Shown here: positions 1 to 8,150 of the stretch, piece by piece
How positions within the stretch are numbered: position 1 is the stretch's first letter
Layout of the letters: every line of letters begins with the position of its first letter
Assembly: GCA_900545285.1 (NCBI GenBank)
Contig: UQYK01000008.1
Location: 1-51,493, forward strand
Length of the DNA stretch: 51,493 nucleotides
Direction: 5' to 3'
Source of the DNA: an uncultured Ruminococcus sp.
Lineage (GTDB): Bacteria; Bacillota; Clostridia; Oscillospirales; Ruminococcaceae
The notes under the pieces: model-generated
Databases searched by the model: none
The model's input: only the letters and a program-made list of their open reading frames with translations
Told to the model about the DNA's origin: nothing
Program-made: the position numbers and the translations under genes

Positions 1-1090
1 TGCTCCGGTGCAAAAACAATGCTTCCCCATCTGTTCCGTAAAGAAAAAGGTTCAGCTGCTCTTCTGTAAGTTCCTTTACCGGAACATCCAGTGAAATCTG
101 ATACTTCTGTGAAATAGCCTGATAGTACATCATTGCAATGGAACTGTCATCCAGGCTGTTCCAGCCGGCGGCTTTGATGGCACCCTGGCGTATACTGAGA
201 TCCCGGTTCGGTACCACCAGTTTTGGATCAATTCTGGAAAACACGCCCAATCCCGTACAATGCGGACACGCACCAAATGGATTGTTAAAGGAAAACATCC
301 GGGGTGTCAGTTCCTCTACAGAGATGCCGTGCTCCGGGCATGCATAGCTCTGGGAAAACAGCATCTCCTCCCCTCCGACTACTGCAACCAAAGCAAGACC
401 GCCGGTCAGGGCGAGAACCGTTTCCAGGCTGTCTGTCAGACGTGTGCGAATCGTGGGCTTTACTACCAAACGATCTACAATAATCTCAATGGTATGCTTT
501 TTGTTTTTATCCAGTGTGATTTTTTCTGCAAGATCATATTGATTTCCGTCTACTCTCACACGGACATAGCCTGATTTTCTCGCCTGCTCCAGTGCCTTGA
601 TATGCTGTCCCTTTTTTCCGCGCACAATCGGTGCCAGAAGCTGAATCTTTGTTCCCTCTTCCAGTGCGAGAATCCGGTCTACAATTTCATCTACAGACTG
701 CTGTCGGATTTCCCGGCCGCACACCGGACAATGCGGAACACCGATACGCGCATAGAGCAAACGCAGGTAATCATAAATTTCTGTAACAGTTCCTACCGTA
801 GAACGCGGATTTTTAGACGTTGTCTTCTGATCAATCGAGATAGCCGGCGATAAGCCTTCAATACTGTCCACATCCGGCTTTTCCATCTGTCCCAGAAACT
901 GTCTGGCATAGGAAGAGAGACTTTCCATATACCGCCGCTGACCGTCTGCAAAAATTGTATCAAATGCCAGGGAAGATTTTCCGGAGCCGGACAATCCTGT
1001 CATCACAACCAGCTTATCTCTCGGCATTTCTACATCAATGTTATTTAAATTATTGGCACGTGCACCGCGCACTACAATTTTGTCCAGCAT
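1..1090 (-). CDS. uvrA: UvrABC excinuclease subunit A, N-terminal part (cut by left window edge)
   Basis: ATPase that, with UvrB, recognises bulky DNA lesions in nucleotide excision repair. About 363 N-terminal residues are visible. They hold the first Walker A (GLSGSGKSS, residues 32-40), the family block RQFLGQMEKPDVD, the segment SPAISIDQKTTSKNPRSTVG and a CPVCGREI cysteine pair. The start of the first UvrA zinc module follows, with CPEHG and then ACPHCTGLG, so the first pair is C-x2-H rather than the C-x2-C of the E. coli type. The ATG at 1090 lies 3 nt after the uvrB stop, and its GGAGG is inside the last uvrB codons, so the two are translationally coupled. The second ATPase half lies outside the window. 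Confidence 0.96.
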   Translation of the reverse strand, partial: MLDKIVVRGARANNLNNIDVEMPRDKLVVMTGLSGSGKSSLAFDTIFADGQRRYMESLSSYARQFLGQMEKPDVDSIEGLSPAISIDQKTTSKNPRSTVGTVTEIYDYLRLLYARIGVPHCPVCGREIRQQSVDEIVDRILALEEGTKIQLLAPIVRGKKGQHIKALEQARKSGYVRVRVDGNQYDLAEKITLDKNKKHTIEIIVDRLVVKPTIRTRLTDSLETVLALTGGLALVAVVGGEEMLFSQSYACPEHGISVEELTPRMFSFNNPFGACPHCTGLGVFSRIDPKLVVPNRDLSIRQGAIKAAGWNSLDDSSIAMMYYQAISQKYQISLDVPVKELTEEQLNLFLYGTDGEALFLHRS

Positions 1091-1093
1091 TGG

Positions 1094-3058
1094 TTATTTT
1101 TCCTCCTCCAGTTTTTTGATCTTATCCCGCAGAAATGCAGCGTGTTCGAATTCCAAAAGCTTAGCAGCTTCTTTCATCTGCGCCTTCAATTCTTCCAACA
1201 ATGCCTGCTTTTCCTTTCCGCGCAGCTTCTTGCCGGATGTTTTCTTTTCCACTTCTGCCTTTGTTGTAATTTCAATGACATCCCGTACATCCTTCTGAAT
1301 TGTCTTCGGAACAATGCCGTGTGCCTTATTGTATGCCATCTGCTTTTCCCGGCGGCGCTGTGTTTCTGTAATAGCGCGTTCCATAGAACCTGTCACTTCG
1401 TCTGCATACATAATGACCTGTCCGTGTGCATTTCTGGCCGCACGGCCAATGGTCTGGATCATTGAGGTTTCACTGCGCAGGAAGCCTTCTTTATCGGCAT
1501 CCAGAATTGCAACCAGAGAAACCTCTGGGATGTCCAGTCCTTCCCGCAGCAGGTTAATTCCCACCAGGACATCAAATTCACCCAGGCGAAGATCCCGGAT
1601 AATCTCCATACGCTCTACGGTATCAATATCATGGTGCAGATAGCGCACCCGGACACCCATGCGTTCCAGATAAGCAGTCAGATCTTCTGCCATTTTCTTG
1701 GTCAGCGTTGTCACCAAAACTCGTTCGTTCTTTTCTGTCCGAATGTTAATTTCAGAGAACAAATCCTCAATCTGTCCTTCTACAGGCTTTACAAGAATTT
1801 CCGGATCCAAAAGACCAGTAGGACGAATCACCTGCTCCGCAATTCTGACAGAATGCTCCTGCTCAAATGGGCCGGGCGTAGCACTGACATAAATCGCCTG
1901 ATGCACATGACTGTAAAACTCCTCAAAGTTTAAAGGGCGGTTATCAAATGCACTGGGCAGACGGAACCCATAATCCACCAGCGTCTGCTTTCGTGCACGG
2001 TCTCCGGCGTACATAGCGCGTACCTGCGGCAGTGTCACATGGCTTTCATCCACAACCAGAAGGAAATCCTCCGGGAAGTGATCCAGCAGTGTGTAGGGAA
2101 CGCTCCCCGGCGGCCGCCCGGAAAGAATCCGGGAATAGTTCTCAATGCCGCTGCAAAAGCCGATTTCCTGAAGCATTTCCATATCATATTGTGTGCGCTG
2201 CTGAATCCGCTGCGCCTCAATCAATTTATGATTTTCCGTAAACCATGCCACGCGTTCTACCATTTCCCGGCGAATCTCCTGGATAGCGCGCTCCACCTTT
2301 TCTCCGCCGACTACATAATGCGATGCCGGAAGGATTGCGGCATACTGCATGGTTGCCGTTACTTCTCCGGTAACCACATTGATCTCCTGAATCCGGTCGA
2401 TTTCATCTCCGAAAAATTCTACGCGAATCGCTTTATCTGTCGAAGCGGCCGGAAAGATTTCCACCACATCTCCCCGTACCCGAAATTTGTTCCGGACGAA
2501 GTTGATGTCATTCCGTTCATATTGAATCGCAACCAGCGCATCGATAAGTTCTTCTCTGGACTTCTGCATGCCGGGGCGAATAGAAACCATCATAGAGCGG
2601 TATTCTTCCGGGCTGCCGAGAGAGTAAATACAGGAAACACTGGCAACAATGATCACATCTTTTCGCTCTGCCAAAGAGGCAGTAGCACTATGCCGCATTT
2701 TATCAATTTCATCATTGATGGATGAATCCTTCTCGATATAGCTGTCCGTACTGGGAATATAGGCTTCCGGCTGATAGTAATCATAGTAGCTCACGAAATA
2801 TTCTACCGCATTATTAGGGAAAAATTCCCGAAACTCAGAACAAAGCTGCGCGGCCAAGATTTTGTTATGTGCCAGTACCAATGTAGGTTTATTTACTTTT
2901 GCAATTACATTGGCAATCGTAAAAGTTTTGCCGGAACCGGTAACACCCAGAAGCGTCTGTTCCCGGTCTCCGTTTTCAATTCCCTTTACCAACTGTGCAA
3001 TTGCTTCCGGCTGATCACCAGTCGGTGCATACGGTGCATGCAATTCAAAATGATCCAT
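1094..3058 (-). CDS. uvrB: UvrABC excinuclease subunit B
   Basis: Damage-verifying helicase-like subunit of nucleotide excision repair; it is loaded by UvrA and recruits UvrC. The 654 residues are normal length. Walker A is GVTGSGKT (38-45), the DNA-inserting beta-hairpin region is at about 91-115 (YYDYYQPEAYIPSTDSYIEK), and the Walker B DESH is at 337-340. Helicase motifs around TIGRAARN follow. A UVR domain (about 615-650, ALLEELKAQMKEAAKLLEFE) ends the protein and would bind UvrC. The ATG has AGAGGAGG at good spacing. It is followed by uvrA and preceded by radC in one likely operon. Confidence 0.98.
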   Translation of the reverse strand: MDHFELHAPYAPTGDQPEAIAQLVKGIENGDREQTLLGVTGSGKTFTIANVIAKVNKPTLVLAHNKILAAQLCSEFREFFPNNAVEYFVSYYDYYQPEAYIPSTDSYIEKDSSINDEIDKMRHSATASLAERKDVIIVASVSCIYSLGSPEEYRSMMVSIRPGMQKSREELIDALVAIQYERNDINFVRNKFRVRGDVVEIFPAASTDKAIRVEFFGDEIDRIQEINVVTGEVTATMQYAAILPASHYVVGGEKVERAIQEIRREMVERVAWFTENHKLIEAQRIQQRTQYDMEMLQEIGFCSGIENYSRILSGRPPGSVPYTLLDHFPEDFLLVVDESHVTLPQVRAMYAGDRARKQTLVDYGFRLPSAFDNRPLNFEEFYSHVHQAIYVSATPGPFEQEHSVRIAEQVIRPTGLLDPEILVKPVEGQIEDLFSEINIRTEKNERVLVTTLTKKMAEDLTAYLERMGVRVRYLHHDIDTVERMEIIRDLRLGEFDVLVGINLLREGLDIPEVSLVAILDADKEGFLRSETSMIQTIGRAARNAHGQVIMYADEVTGSMERAITETQRRREKQMAYNKAHGIVPKTIQKDVRDVIEITTKAEVEKKTSGKKLRGKEKQALLEELKAQMKEAAKLLEFEHAAFLRDKIKKLEEEK

Positions 3059-3086
3059 TCTGATTCCTCCTCTCTCAGCAAAGCCT

Positions 3087-3785
3087 TTAATCCGTCCAGC
3101 CCATCAGCTGCCGCATAGAAACAGCATCGCCGCTTTTTCCAATGACAATATGGTCCAATAATATGATTTCCATAGAACGCAGCACCTGACGCAGACGCTG
3201 TGTTGCAAAAAGATCTGCGTCTGAAAATTCTGCAACGGCATGTGGATGATTATGTGCTAGTATCACCTGGCGGCTGCGCATGCGGATTGCACACGCTACC
3301 ACAGCATGAATGTCCAACAGGGCACTTTGGGTATTGCCCTTCGAAATTGTTTCACAATGCTGCAATTCCAGAGATTCACTCAGGCACATCAGCAGAACCC
3401 GTTCTTCTTCCACCCCGGAAAACTGTGCCTTTCCGTAGTCCAGGATGCTCTGCGTAGAATCCAACACAAGATGTTCCCGCATTTTGTCCAGCTGATACTG
3501 ACGGCATACCGCCGGGATCATCTTTAAAAACACAGCTGCGTTTTCACTGATGCCGTGCACTTGCTTCAATTCCAGCACATCTGCATCCAAAACACCGGAC
3601 AGAGAATGAAACCGCTGTATCAGCTCATGGGCAATCGCATTGGTATTAACTCGCGGCAGCGCATAGAACAGGAGCAGCTCCAGTATTTCGTGTTGCTGAA
3701 AATGATCCAGGCCATCCTTTTGAAAACGCTCCCGCATTCTTTGCCGATGGCCAGCATGCGGATTTGCTGCTTTTTCATATTTCAT
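3087..3785 (-). CDS. radC: RadC/UPF0758 family protein (JAB/MPN domain)
   Basis: The family is commonly named RadC, but its biochemical role is unsettled and a DNA repair role is not firmly established. The 232 residues have an N-terminal helix-hairpin-helix-like part (about 10-90) and a C-terminal JAB/MPN metal site, H178-x-H180-x7-S188-x2-D191. The JAMM spacing is intact, but the usual HNHPSG-x-P-x-PS stretch reads HNHPHAVAEFSDAD, so the residues around the metal site are atypical. I chose the ATG at 3785 because GGGAGG ends 6 nt before it; the ATG two codons upstream abuts the ribosome binding site. It precedes uvrB by 28 nt and is probably co-transcribed. Confidence 0.85.
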   Translation of the reverse strand: MKYEKAANPHAGHRQRMRERFQKDGLDHFQQHEILELLLFYALPRVNTNAIAHELIQRFHSLSGVLDADVLELKQVHGISENAAVFLKMIPAVCRQYQLDKMREHLVLDSTQSILDYGKAQFSGVEEERVLLMCLSESLELQHCETISKGNTQSALLDIHAVVACAIRMRSRQVILAHNHPHAVAEFSDADLFATQRLRQVLRSMEIILLDHIVIGKSGDAVSMRQLMGWTD

Positions 3786-3836
3786 GCGCATCCTCCCAGC
3801 ACCGTTGATAAAACACTTTTCTTTTTCCGGGATCTA

Positions 3837-3845
3837 TGCTATAAT
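3837..3845 (+). promoter_or_regulatory. Extended -10 promoter for rluA
   Basis: TGCTATAAT, an extended -10 element, lies in the divergent gap between radC and rluA. No good -35 box is present at 16-18 bp, as expected for extended -10 promoters. Transcription would begin near 3852 and give a leader of about 50 nt. Confidence 0.6.
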
Positions 3846-3864
3846 AAAAGACAAATCCCTATAG

Positions 3865-3907
3865 AAAAGGAGTGCTGCCGCAAATTGCAGGCAGCAAATA
3901 CAAAATG
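3865..3907 (+). promoter_or_regulatory. rluA ribosome binding site separated from its ATG by a hairpin
   Basis: AAAAGGAG (3865-3872) is followed at once by TGCTGCC (3873-3879), a 10-nt loop and the perfect complement GGCAGCA (3890-3896). Eight nucleotides then lead to the ATG (3905-3907). The linear distance of 32 nt is too long for initiation, but with the 24-nt hairpin folded it becomes 8 nt. The same layout occurs upstream of frr and ileS. Confidence 0.6.
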
Positions 3908-4891
3908 AAACAATTTGAAATTCAAGAAAATGACAGCGGACAGCGCCTGGACCGCTTCCTGCAAAAGGTTTTGCCTGCGCTTCCGAAAGGCGCCGTTTAT
4001 AAGGCGATCCGCACCAAGCACATCAAAATCAACAAAAAGCGGTGTACACCGGATCAGCGCCTGATGCCAGGAGATATGGTTACGCTGTTTCTCCCGGACA
4101 CGCTTTTATATCCGGAAAGTGCCCCTGTTCCAAAGTCTGAGCCGGAATTTTTACAGGCGCCGGATCAGCTGGACATTCTCTTTGAAAATGAGCAGCTGCT
4201 GCTTGTCTCTAAACCAGTAGGGCTTGTGGTACACTGCGACAACCGACAGACACCAAATACGCTGATCAATCGGGTTTTACACTACCTGTATAAAACCGGT
4301 GCCTACCATCCGGAAGCAGAACAGAGCTTTACGCCGGCTCTTTGCAACCGATTAGACCGAAACACCGGCGGCATTGTCATTGCTGCCAAGACAGCCTCTG
4401 CCCTCCGGGAGATTAACCGGCTCATTCGGGAAAACCGAATCCACAAAACCTACCTCTGCATCACAGTGGGGATTCCAAAGCAGCCCAGCGCTGTTCTCCA
4501 TGCCTGGCATAAGAAATCGGACACACATAACACCGTTACCATCCGCGATACGAAAGCGGAGGGGTTTCAGGAAATTATCACCGGCTATCGCACACTTGCA
4601 CAGCACAATTCCTTTGCACTCCTCTCTGTTCATCTCATCACCGGGAGAACCCATCAGATTCGTGCGCATCTAGCGCACATGGGAACACCGCTTTTGGGAG
4701 ACAACAAATACGGAAATGGAAAAGCAAACCGCGCCACACACTGCAAGTACCAGCAGCTGTGGGCTTATCAGCTGGAATTTAATCCGGAAGAAACCAGCTG
4801 CCTTTCTGACTTAAGCGGTCTGTGCGTACATACGGCACCGCCGCCTTTTGTCACAAAGAGATTCCCGGATGTTTCGCTGCAAAATATTTGA
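3905..4891 (+). CDS. RluA-family ribosomal large-subunit pseudouridine synthase
   Basis: Converts specific uridines in 23S rRNA to pseudouridine; the target site cannot be told from sequence. The 328 residues have an N-terminal S4 RNA-binding domain (about 12-60) and an RluA catalytic domain. The active-site motif is NRLDRNTGG with catalytic Asp151; Asn replaces the common His before RLD. TGRTHQIRAHLAHMG and LLGDNKYG follow, both typical of the family. It is the only plus-strand gene and has its own promoter and terminator. The start is uncertain. A GTG at 3872 is in frame but overlaps the AAAAGGAG, and the ATG at 3905 has no direct ribosome binding site but fits a hairpin-bridged one. Confidence 0.92.
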   Translation: MKQFEIQENDSGQRLDRFLQKVLPALPKGAVYKAIRTKHIKINKKRCTPDQRLMPGDMVTLFLPDTLLYPESAPVPKSEPEFLQAPDQLDILFENEQLLLVSKPVGLVVHCDNRQTPNTLINRVLHYLYKTGAYHPEAEQSFTPALCNRLDRNTGGIVIAAKTASALREINRLIRENRIHKTYLCITVGIPKQPSAVLHAWHKKSDTHNTVTIRDTKAEGFQEIITGYRTLAQHNSFALLSVHLITGRTHQIRAHLAHMGTPLLGDNKYGNGKANRATHCKYQQLWAYQLEFNPEETSCLSDLSGLCVHTAPPPFVTKRFPDVSLQNI

Positions 4892-4905
4892 AAAGCTTAT
4901 ATTCC

Positions 4906-4946
4906 AAGCAGCACAGTACCAATCGGATACTGTGCTGCTTATTTTT
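4906..4946 (+). terminator. Intrinsic terminator after rluA, between convergent genes
   Basis: A perfect 13-bp stem (4906-4918 with 4928-4940, AAGCAGCACAGTA) and a 9-nt loop are followed by ATTTTT on the plus strand. It sits between convergent rluA and gatB. On the minus strand the U-tract is poor, so it mainly ends rluA, though the stem could also slow transcription leaving gatB. Confidence 0.85.
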
Positions 4947-6381
4947 ATGCGTTCAGCATACGTGTTACAATTTCCTTGACAATACCCGGATTTGCTTTTC
5001 CCTTAGAAGCCTTCATGCACTGGCCAACCAGATAGCCCAGTGCATTGGTTTTTCCGTTTTTATAGTCCTGTACGGATTTTTCGTTCTGTGCCAGCACATC
5101 CTTTGCCAGCTGTTCCAGAAAGCCGGTATCCGAGTTTTGCTTCATGCCCTTTTCTTCAATGATGGCAATGGGGTCTTTATCTTCTTCGACAATAACAGCA
5201 AATACCTTTTTCGCAGAAGCATTGGAGATAACGCCCTTTTCTACCTGTGCAATCAGAGCCGTCAGATGCTCCGGTGTCAGTGCAGTTTCCGGAATCGTCT
5301 TACCGGTTTCATTAGTGTACTTTGCCACATCAGCCAGAATCCAGTTACTGATGCTCTTCGGCTTGCAGACATTCAGTGCAACGCAGGCATCAAACAAACC
5401 AGAACGTGCAATATCTTCTGCAATCAGTGTTGCATCTGTCTGAGACAGACCGAAATCGAACACATATCTCTGGAGCTTTACATTCGGCAGTTCCGGAATA
5501 CTTTCCTTCAACGCCTGAATTTTTTCATCCGGCACTACAATTGTCAAAAGATCCGGCTCCGGGAAATACCGATAGTCCTGGGCATCTTCCTTGGAACGCA
5601 TCACAATACTCATGCCCTTAATATCATCCCAGCGGCGTGTTTCCTGTGCAATGGTTCCGCCGGCTTCCAAAATTTCAATCTGGCGCTTTGCCTCATATTC
5701 AATACCGCGGACTGCTGCACTGAAGCTGTTGACATTCTTCATTTCGCAGCGTGTGCCGAATTCTGTAGCGCCTTTTTCCCGAACAGATACGTTAACATCG
5801 CAGCGGATAGAACCTTCCTGCATCTTACAGTCGGAAATGTTCAGGTACTGGAGAATGGACTTGATGGTTTCCAGATAAGCCTTTGCTTCAGCACTGCTGC
5901 GGATATCCGGCTCGGAAACAATTTCAATCAACGGAACGCCGCAGCGGTTCAGATCTACCAGGGAACCAGAGAAGGATTCATCATGCAGCAGCTTTCCGGC
6001 ATCCTCTTCAATGTGAATTCTGGTAACACCAATGCGCTTCATCTCTCCGTTTACCATAACATCCAGGTAGCCGTTTCCGCAGAGCGGCACTTCTGCCTGA
6101 GAAATCTGGTATGCCTTAGGAAGATCCGGATAGAAATAATTCTTTCTGTCCTGCTTGCAGACACCATTGATTTGGCAGTGCATAGCATGTCCCATTTTAA
6201 TTGCATATTCTACTACTTTTTCATTCAGTGTCGGCAGTGTACCGGGCATACCCATGCAGACCGGGCAAACCTGTGTATTGACTTCCAGTCCGAATGCATT
6301 CCGGCAGTTGCAATAAATCTTAGACTTTGTATTCAGCTCAGCGTGAACCTCCAGGCCCACTACAATTTCATAATCTTTCAT
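4945..6381 (-). CDS. gatB: Asp-tRNA(Asn)/Glu-tRNA(Gln) amidotransferase subunit B
   Basis: Binds misacylated Glu-tRNA(Gln) or Asp-tRNA(Asn), activates the acyl group with ATP and transfers ammonia delivered from GatA. The 478 residues show the cradle-domain start YEIVVGLEVHAELNTKSKI, then zinc ligands in CNC and CPVCMGMPG. The helical and YqeY-like tail ends in ASKGKANPGIVKEIVTRML. I chose the ATG at 6381 because AGGAGG lies 10 nt upstream and the protein then begins at the conserved YEIVVG; a start nine codons earlier would overlap gatA and lacks a site. It is last in ligA-gatC-gatA-gatB, 23 nt after gatA. Confidence 0.98.
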   Translation of the reverse strand: MKDYEIVVGLEVHAELNTKSKIYCNCRNAFGLEVNTQVCPVCMGMPGTLPTLNEKVVEYAIKMGHAMHCQINGVCKQDRKNYFYPDLPKAYQISQAEVPLCGNGYLDVMVNGEMKRIGVTRIHIEEDAGKLLHDESFSGSLVDLNRCGVPLIEIVSEPDIRSSAEAKAYLETIKSILQYLNISDCKMQEGSIRCDVNVSVREKGATEFGTRCEMKNVNSFSAAVRGIEYEAKRQIEILEAGGTIAQETRRWDDIKGMSIVMRSKEDAQDYRYFPEPDLLTIVVPDEKIQALKESIPELPNVKLQRYVFDFGLSQTDATLIAEDIARSGLFDACVALNVCKPKSISNWILADVAKYTNETGKTIPETALTPEHLTALIAQVEKGVISNASAKKVFAVIVEEDKDPIAIIEEKGMKQNSDTGFLEQLAKDVLAQNEKSVQDYKNGKTNALGYLVGQCMKASKGKANPGIVKEIVTRMLNA

Positions 6382-6404
6382 GTACGTTATTCCTCCTGCT
6401 CTGC

Positions 6405-7865
6405 TCAAAACGTTTCCGGGATAGACTGGAATCCGCCGACCAGCTGCTCATATCCATAAGCGGCGTTCAAAATCGTCTGTTCTGCAAACTTGTTTCCGAT
6501 CAGCTGCATGCCAAGCGGCAAACCAGCGGCAGATTTTCCGCACGGTACACTCACTGCCGGCAGTCCGGCAATATTTACAGTAACAGTGCAGACATCGCTA
6601 TAGTACATCTTCAGCGGATCGCCGATATTCTCGCCGATGCGGAAAGCGGCAGACGGTGCAGTCGGTGTGATGATAACATCGCAGTCCTGGAATGCAGATG
6701 CAAATTCCTGTCCGATGCGGCGCTGTACCAGCTTTGCCTTCTTATAGTATGCATCATAAAAGCCGGAACTCAGTACAAAGGTGCCCAGCATAATCCGGCG
6801 CTTGACTTCATCGCCGAAGCCTTCACTTCTGGTTCTCTCATACATATCAGTCAGGCCGTCGTATTCCTTAGCGCGGTAGCCGTACTTTACGCCGTCAAAC
6901 CGTGCCAGGTTGGAGGAAGCTTCCGCAGATGCAATGATGTAGTAGGTGTTGATGGCATATTCTGTGCTGGGAAGAGAGATCTCCTTAACTGTTGCGCCAT
7001 TCTGCTCCAGCAGCTTAATTGCAGCAAAAACAGCATCCTTCACTTCCGGCTCAATTCCTGCGCCGAAATATTCCTTTGGAACGCCAATGCGCAGTCCCTG
7101 TACATTTCCGTTCAGGTTGTCATACAGGTTGGCATAGGTGCGGTAAGCAGAAGTGGCATCCATGTTGTCATGCCCCTGAATTACGCTTTGCAGCAGAGCA
7201 GCATCCTTAACGGATTTACCCAGCGGCCCGATCTGATCCAGAGAGGAAGCGAATGCCACCAGACCATACCGGGAAACACTGCCATAGGTAGGCTTTAATC
7301 CCACGACGCCGCACAGAGATGCCGGCTGGCGAATGGATCCGCCGGTATCAGAACCCAGTGTCAGGATGGCTTCTCCTGCTGCCACAGCAGCTGCACTGCC
7401 GCCGGAAGAACCGCCGGGAACACAATCCAGATTATGTGGGTTGTGTGTCTGATGGAAATAAGAGGTTTCTGTGGAAGAACCCATTGCGAATTCATCCATA
7501 TTCATCTTACCGGTAATGATCATGCCTGTTTTCCGAACCGCCTGTACAACAGTGGCATCAAACGGCGGCACATAATTTTCCAGCATTCTGGAAGAGCAGG
7601 TGGTGCGGATTCCCTTGGTGGAAATATTATCCTTGATTCCCAGAGGAATCCCTGCCAGAGGATGCAGTTCCTCCCCTGCGGCACGGGCATTGTCGATTTT
7701 TTCAGCCTGCTCCAGACAATCCTGACAGCATGTCACATAGGCACCAACGGAAGACTCCTTCATCTCGATCTGAGAGAGCACATCCTTTGTCAGTTCTGCG
7801 GCGCTGCACTCTTTCTTTTGCAGCATTTCAGAAAGCTCTGCGGCATTTTTTTCAAACAGCTTCAT
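6405..7865 (-). CDS. gatA: Asp-tRNA(Asn)/Glu-tRNA(Gln) amidotransferase subunit A
   Basis: Glutaminase subunit of GatCAB, an amidase-signature enzyme that releases ammonia from glutamine and channels it to GatB. The 486 residues carry the full Ser-cisSer-Lys triad: Lys78 (GIPLGIKDN), cis-Ser153 in PGGSSGGSAAAVA, and Ser177 in GSDTGGSIRQPA. AAGGAGG sits just before the ATG and overlaps the gatC stop, giving tight coupling. Presence of GatCAB implies that Gln-tRNA, and possibly Asn-tRNA, is made by transamidation. Confidence 0.98.
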   Translation of the reverse strand: MKLFEKNAAELSEMLQKKECSAAELTKDVLSQIEMKESSVGAYVTCCQDCLEQAEKIDNARAAGEELHPLAGIPLGIKDNISTKGIRTTCSSRMLENYVPPFDATVVQAVRKTGMIITGKMNMDEFAMGSSTETSYFHQTHNPHNLDCVPGGSSGGSAAAVAAGEAILTLGSDTGGSIRQPASLCGVVGLKPTYGSVSRYGLVAFASSLDQIGPLGKSVKDAALLQSVIQGHDNMDATSAYRTYANLYDNLNGNVQGLRIGVPKEYFGAGIEPEVKDAVFAAIKLLEQNGATVKEISLPSTEYAINTYYIIASAEASSNLARFDGVKYGYRAKEYDGLTDMYERTRSEGFGDEVKRRIMLGTFVLSSGFYDAYYKKAKLVQRRIGQEFASAFQDCDVIITPTAPSAAFRIGENIGDPLKMYYSDVCTVTVNIAGLPAVSVPCGKSAAGLPLGMQLIGNKFAEQTILNAAYGYEQLVGGFQSIPETF

Positions 7866-7880
7866 TTCTCAACTTCCTCC

Positions 7881-8150
7881 TTATTCAACCGTCTTCGGAA
7901 CAACCAGGCATCCGGACTGTACTTCCGGTGCATTGGCAAGCATTTCTTCCCGGCGGAATTTATGCTCCACTGCCACATCTTCCCGGAGCTTCATAGGATG
8001 TGCAGCATCCAGGGTCAGTTCATCCTCTACATCCGGCAGACGGTCTACCATATCCACAATGGCCGCCATATCCGTCTCAAACTTCTCCATTTTGTCCGGC
8101 TCAATCCGCAGCCGGGACAGCTTTGCAATATGTGCAATATCAATTTTCAT
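7881..8150 (-). CDS. gatC: Asp-tRNA(Asn)/Glu-tRNA(Gln) amidotransferase subunit C
   Basis: Small belt subunit that wraps and stabilises the GatA-GatB interface. The 89 residues start MKIDIAHIAKLSRLRIE and hold the family pattern IVDMVDRLPDVEDELTLDAAHPMKLREDV. The ATG at 8150 overlaps the end of ligA by 11 nt, so translation is coupled to ligA. The open frame continues upstream for 23 codons, but those residues lie inside ligA and are not part of the family. Confidence 0.95.
   Translation of the reverse strand: MKIDIAHIAKLSRLRIEPDKMEKFETDMAAIVDMVDRLPDVEDELTLDAAHPMKLREDVAVEHKFRREEMLANAPEVQSGCLVVPKTVE

Noticed and set aside
4822..6459. 545-codon plus-strand open frame opposite gatB
   Set aside because: It is fully antisense to gatB, has no ribosome binding site, and its translation shows no domain; it arises from the codon bias of gatB.
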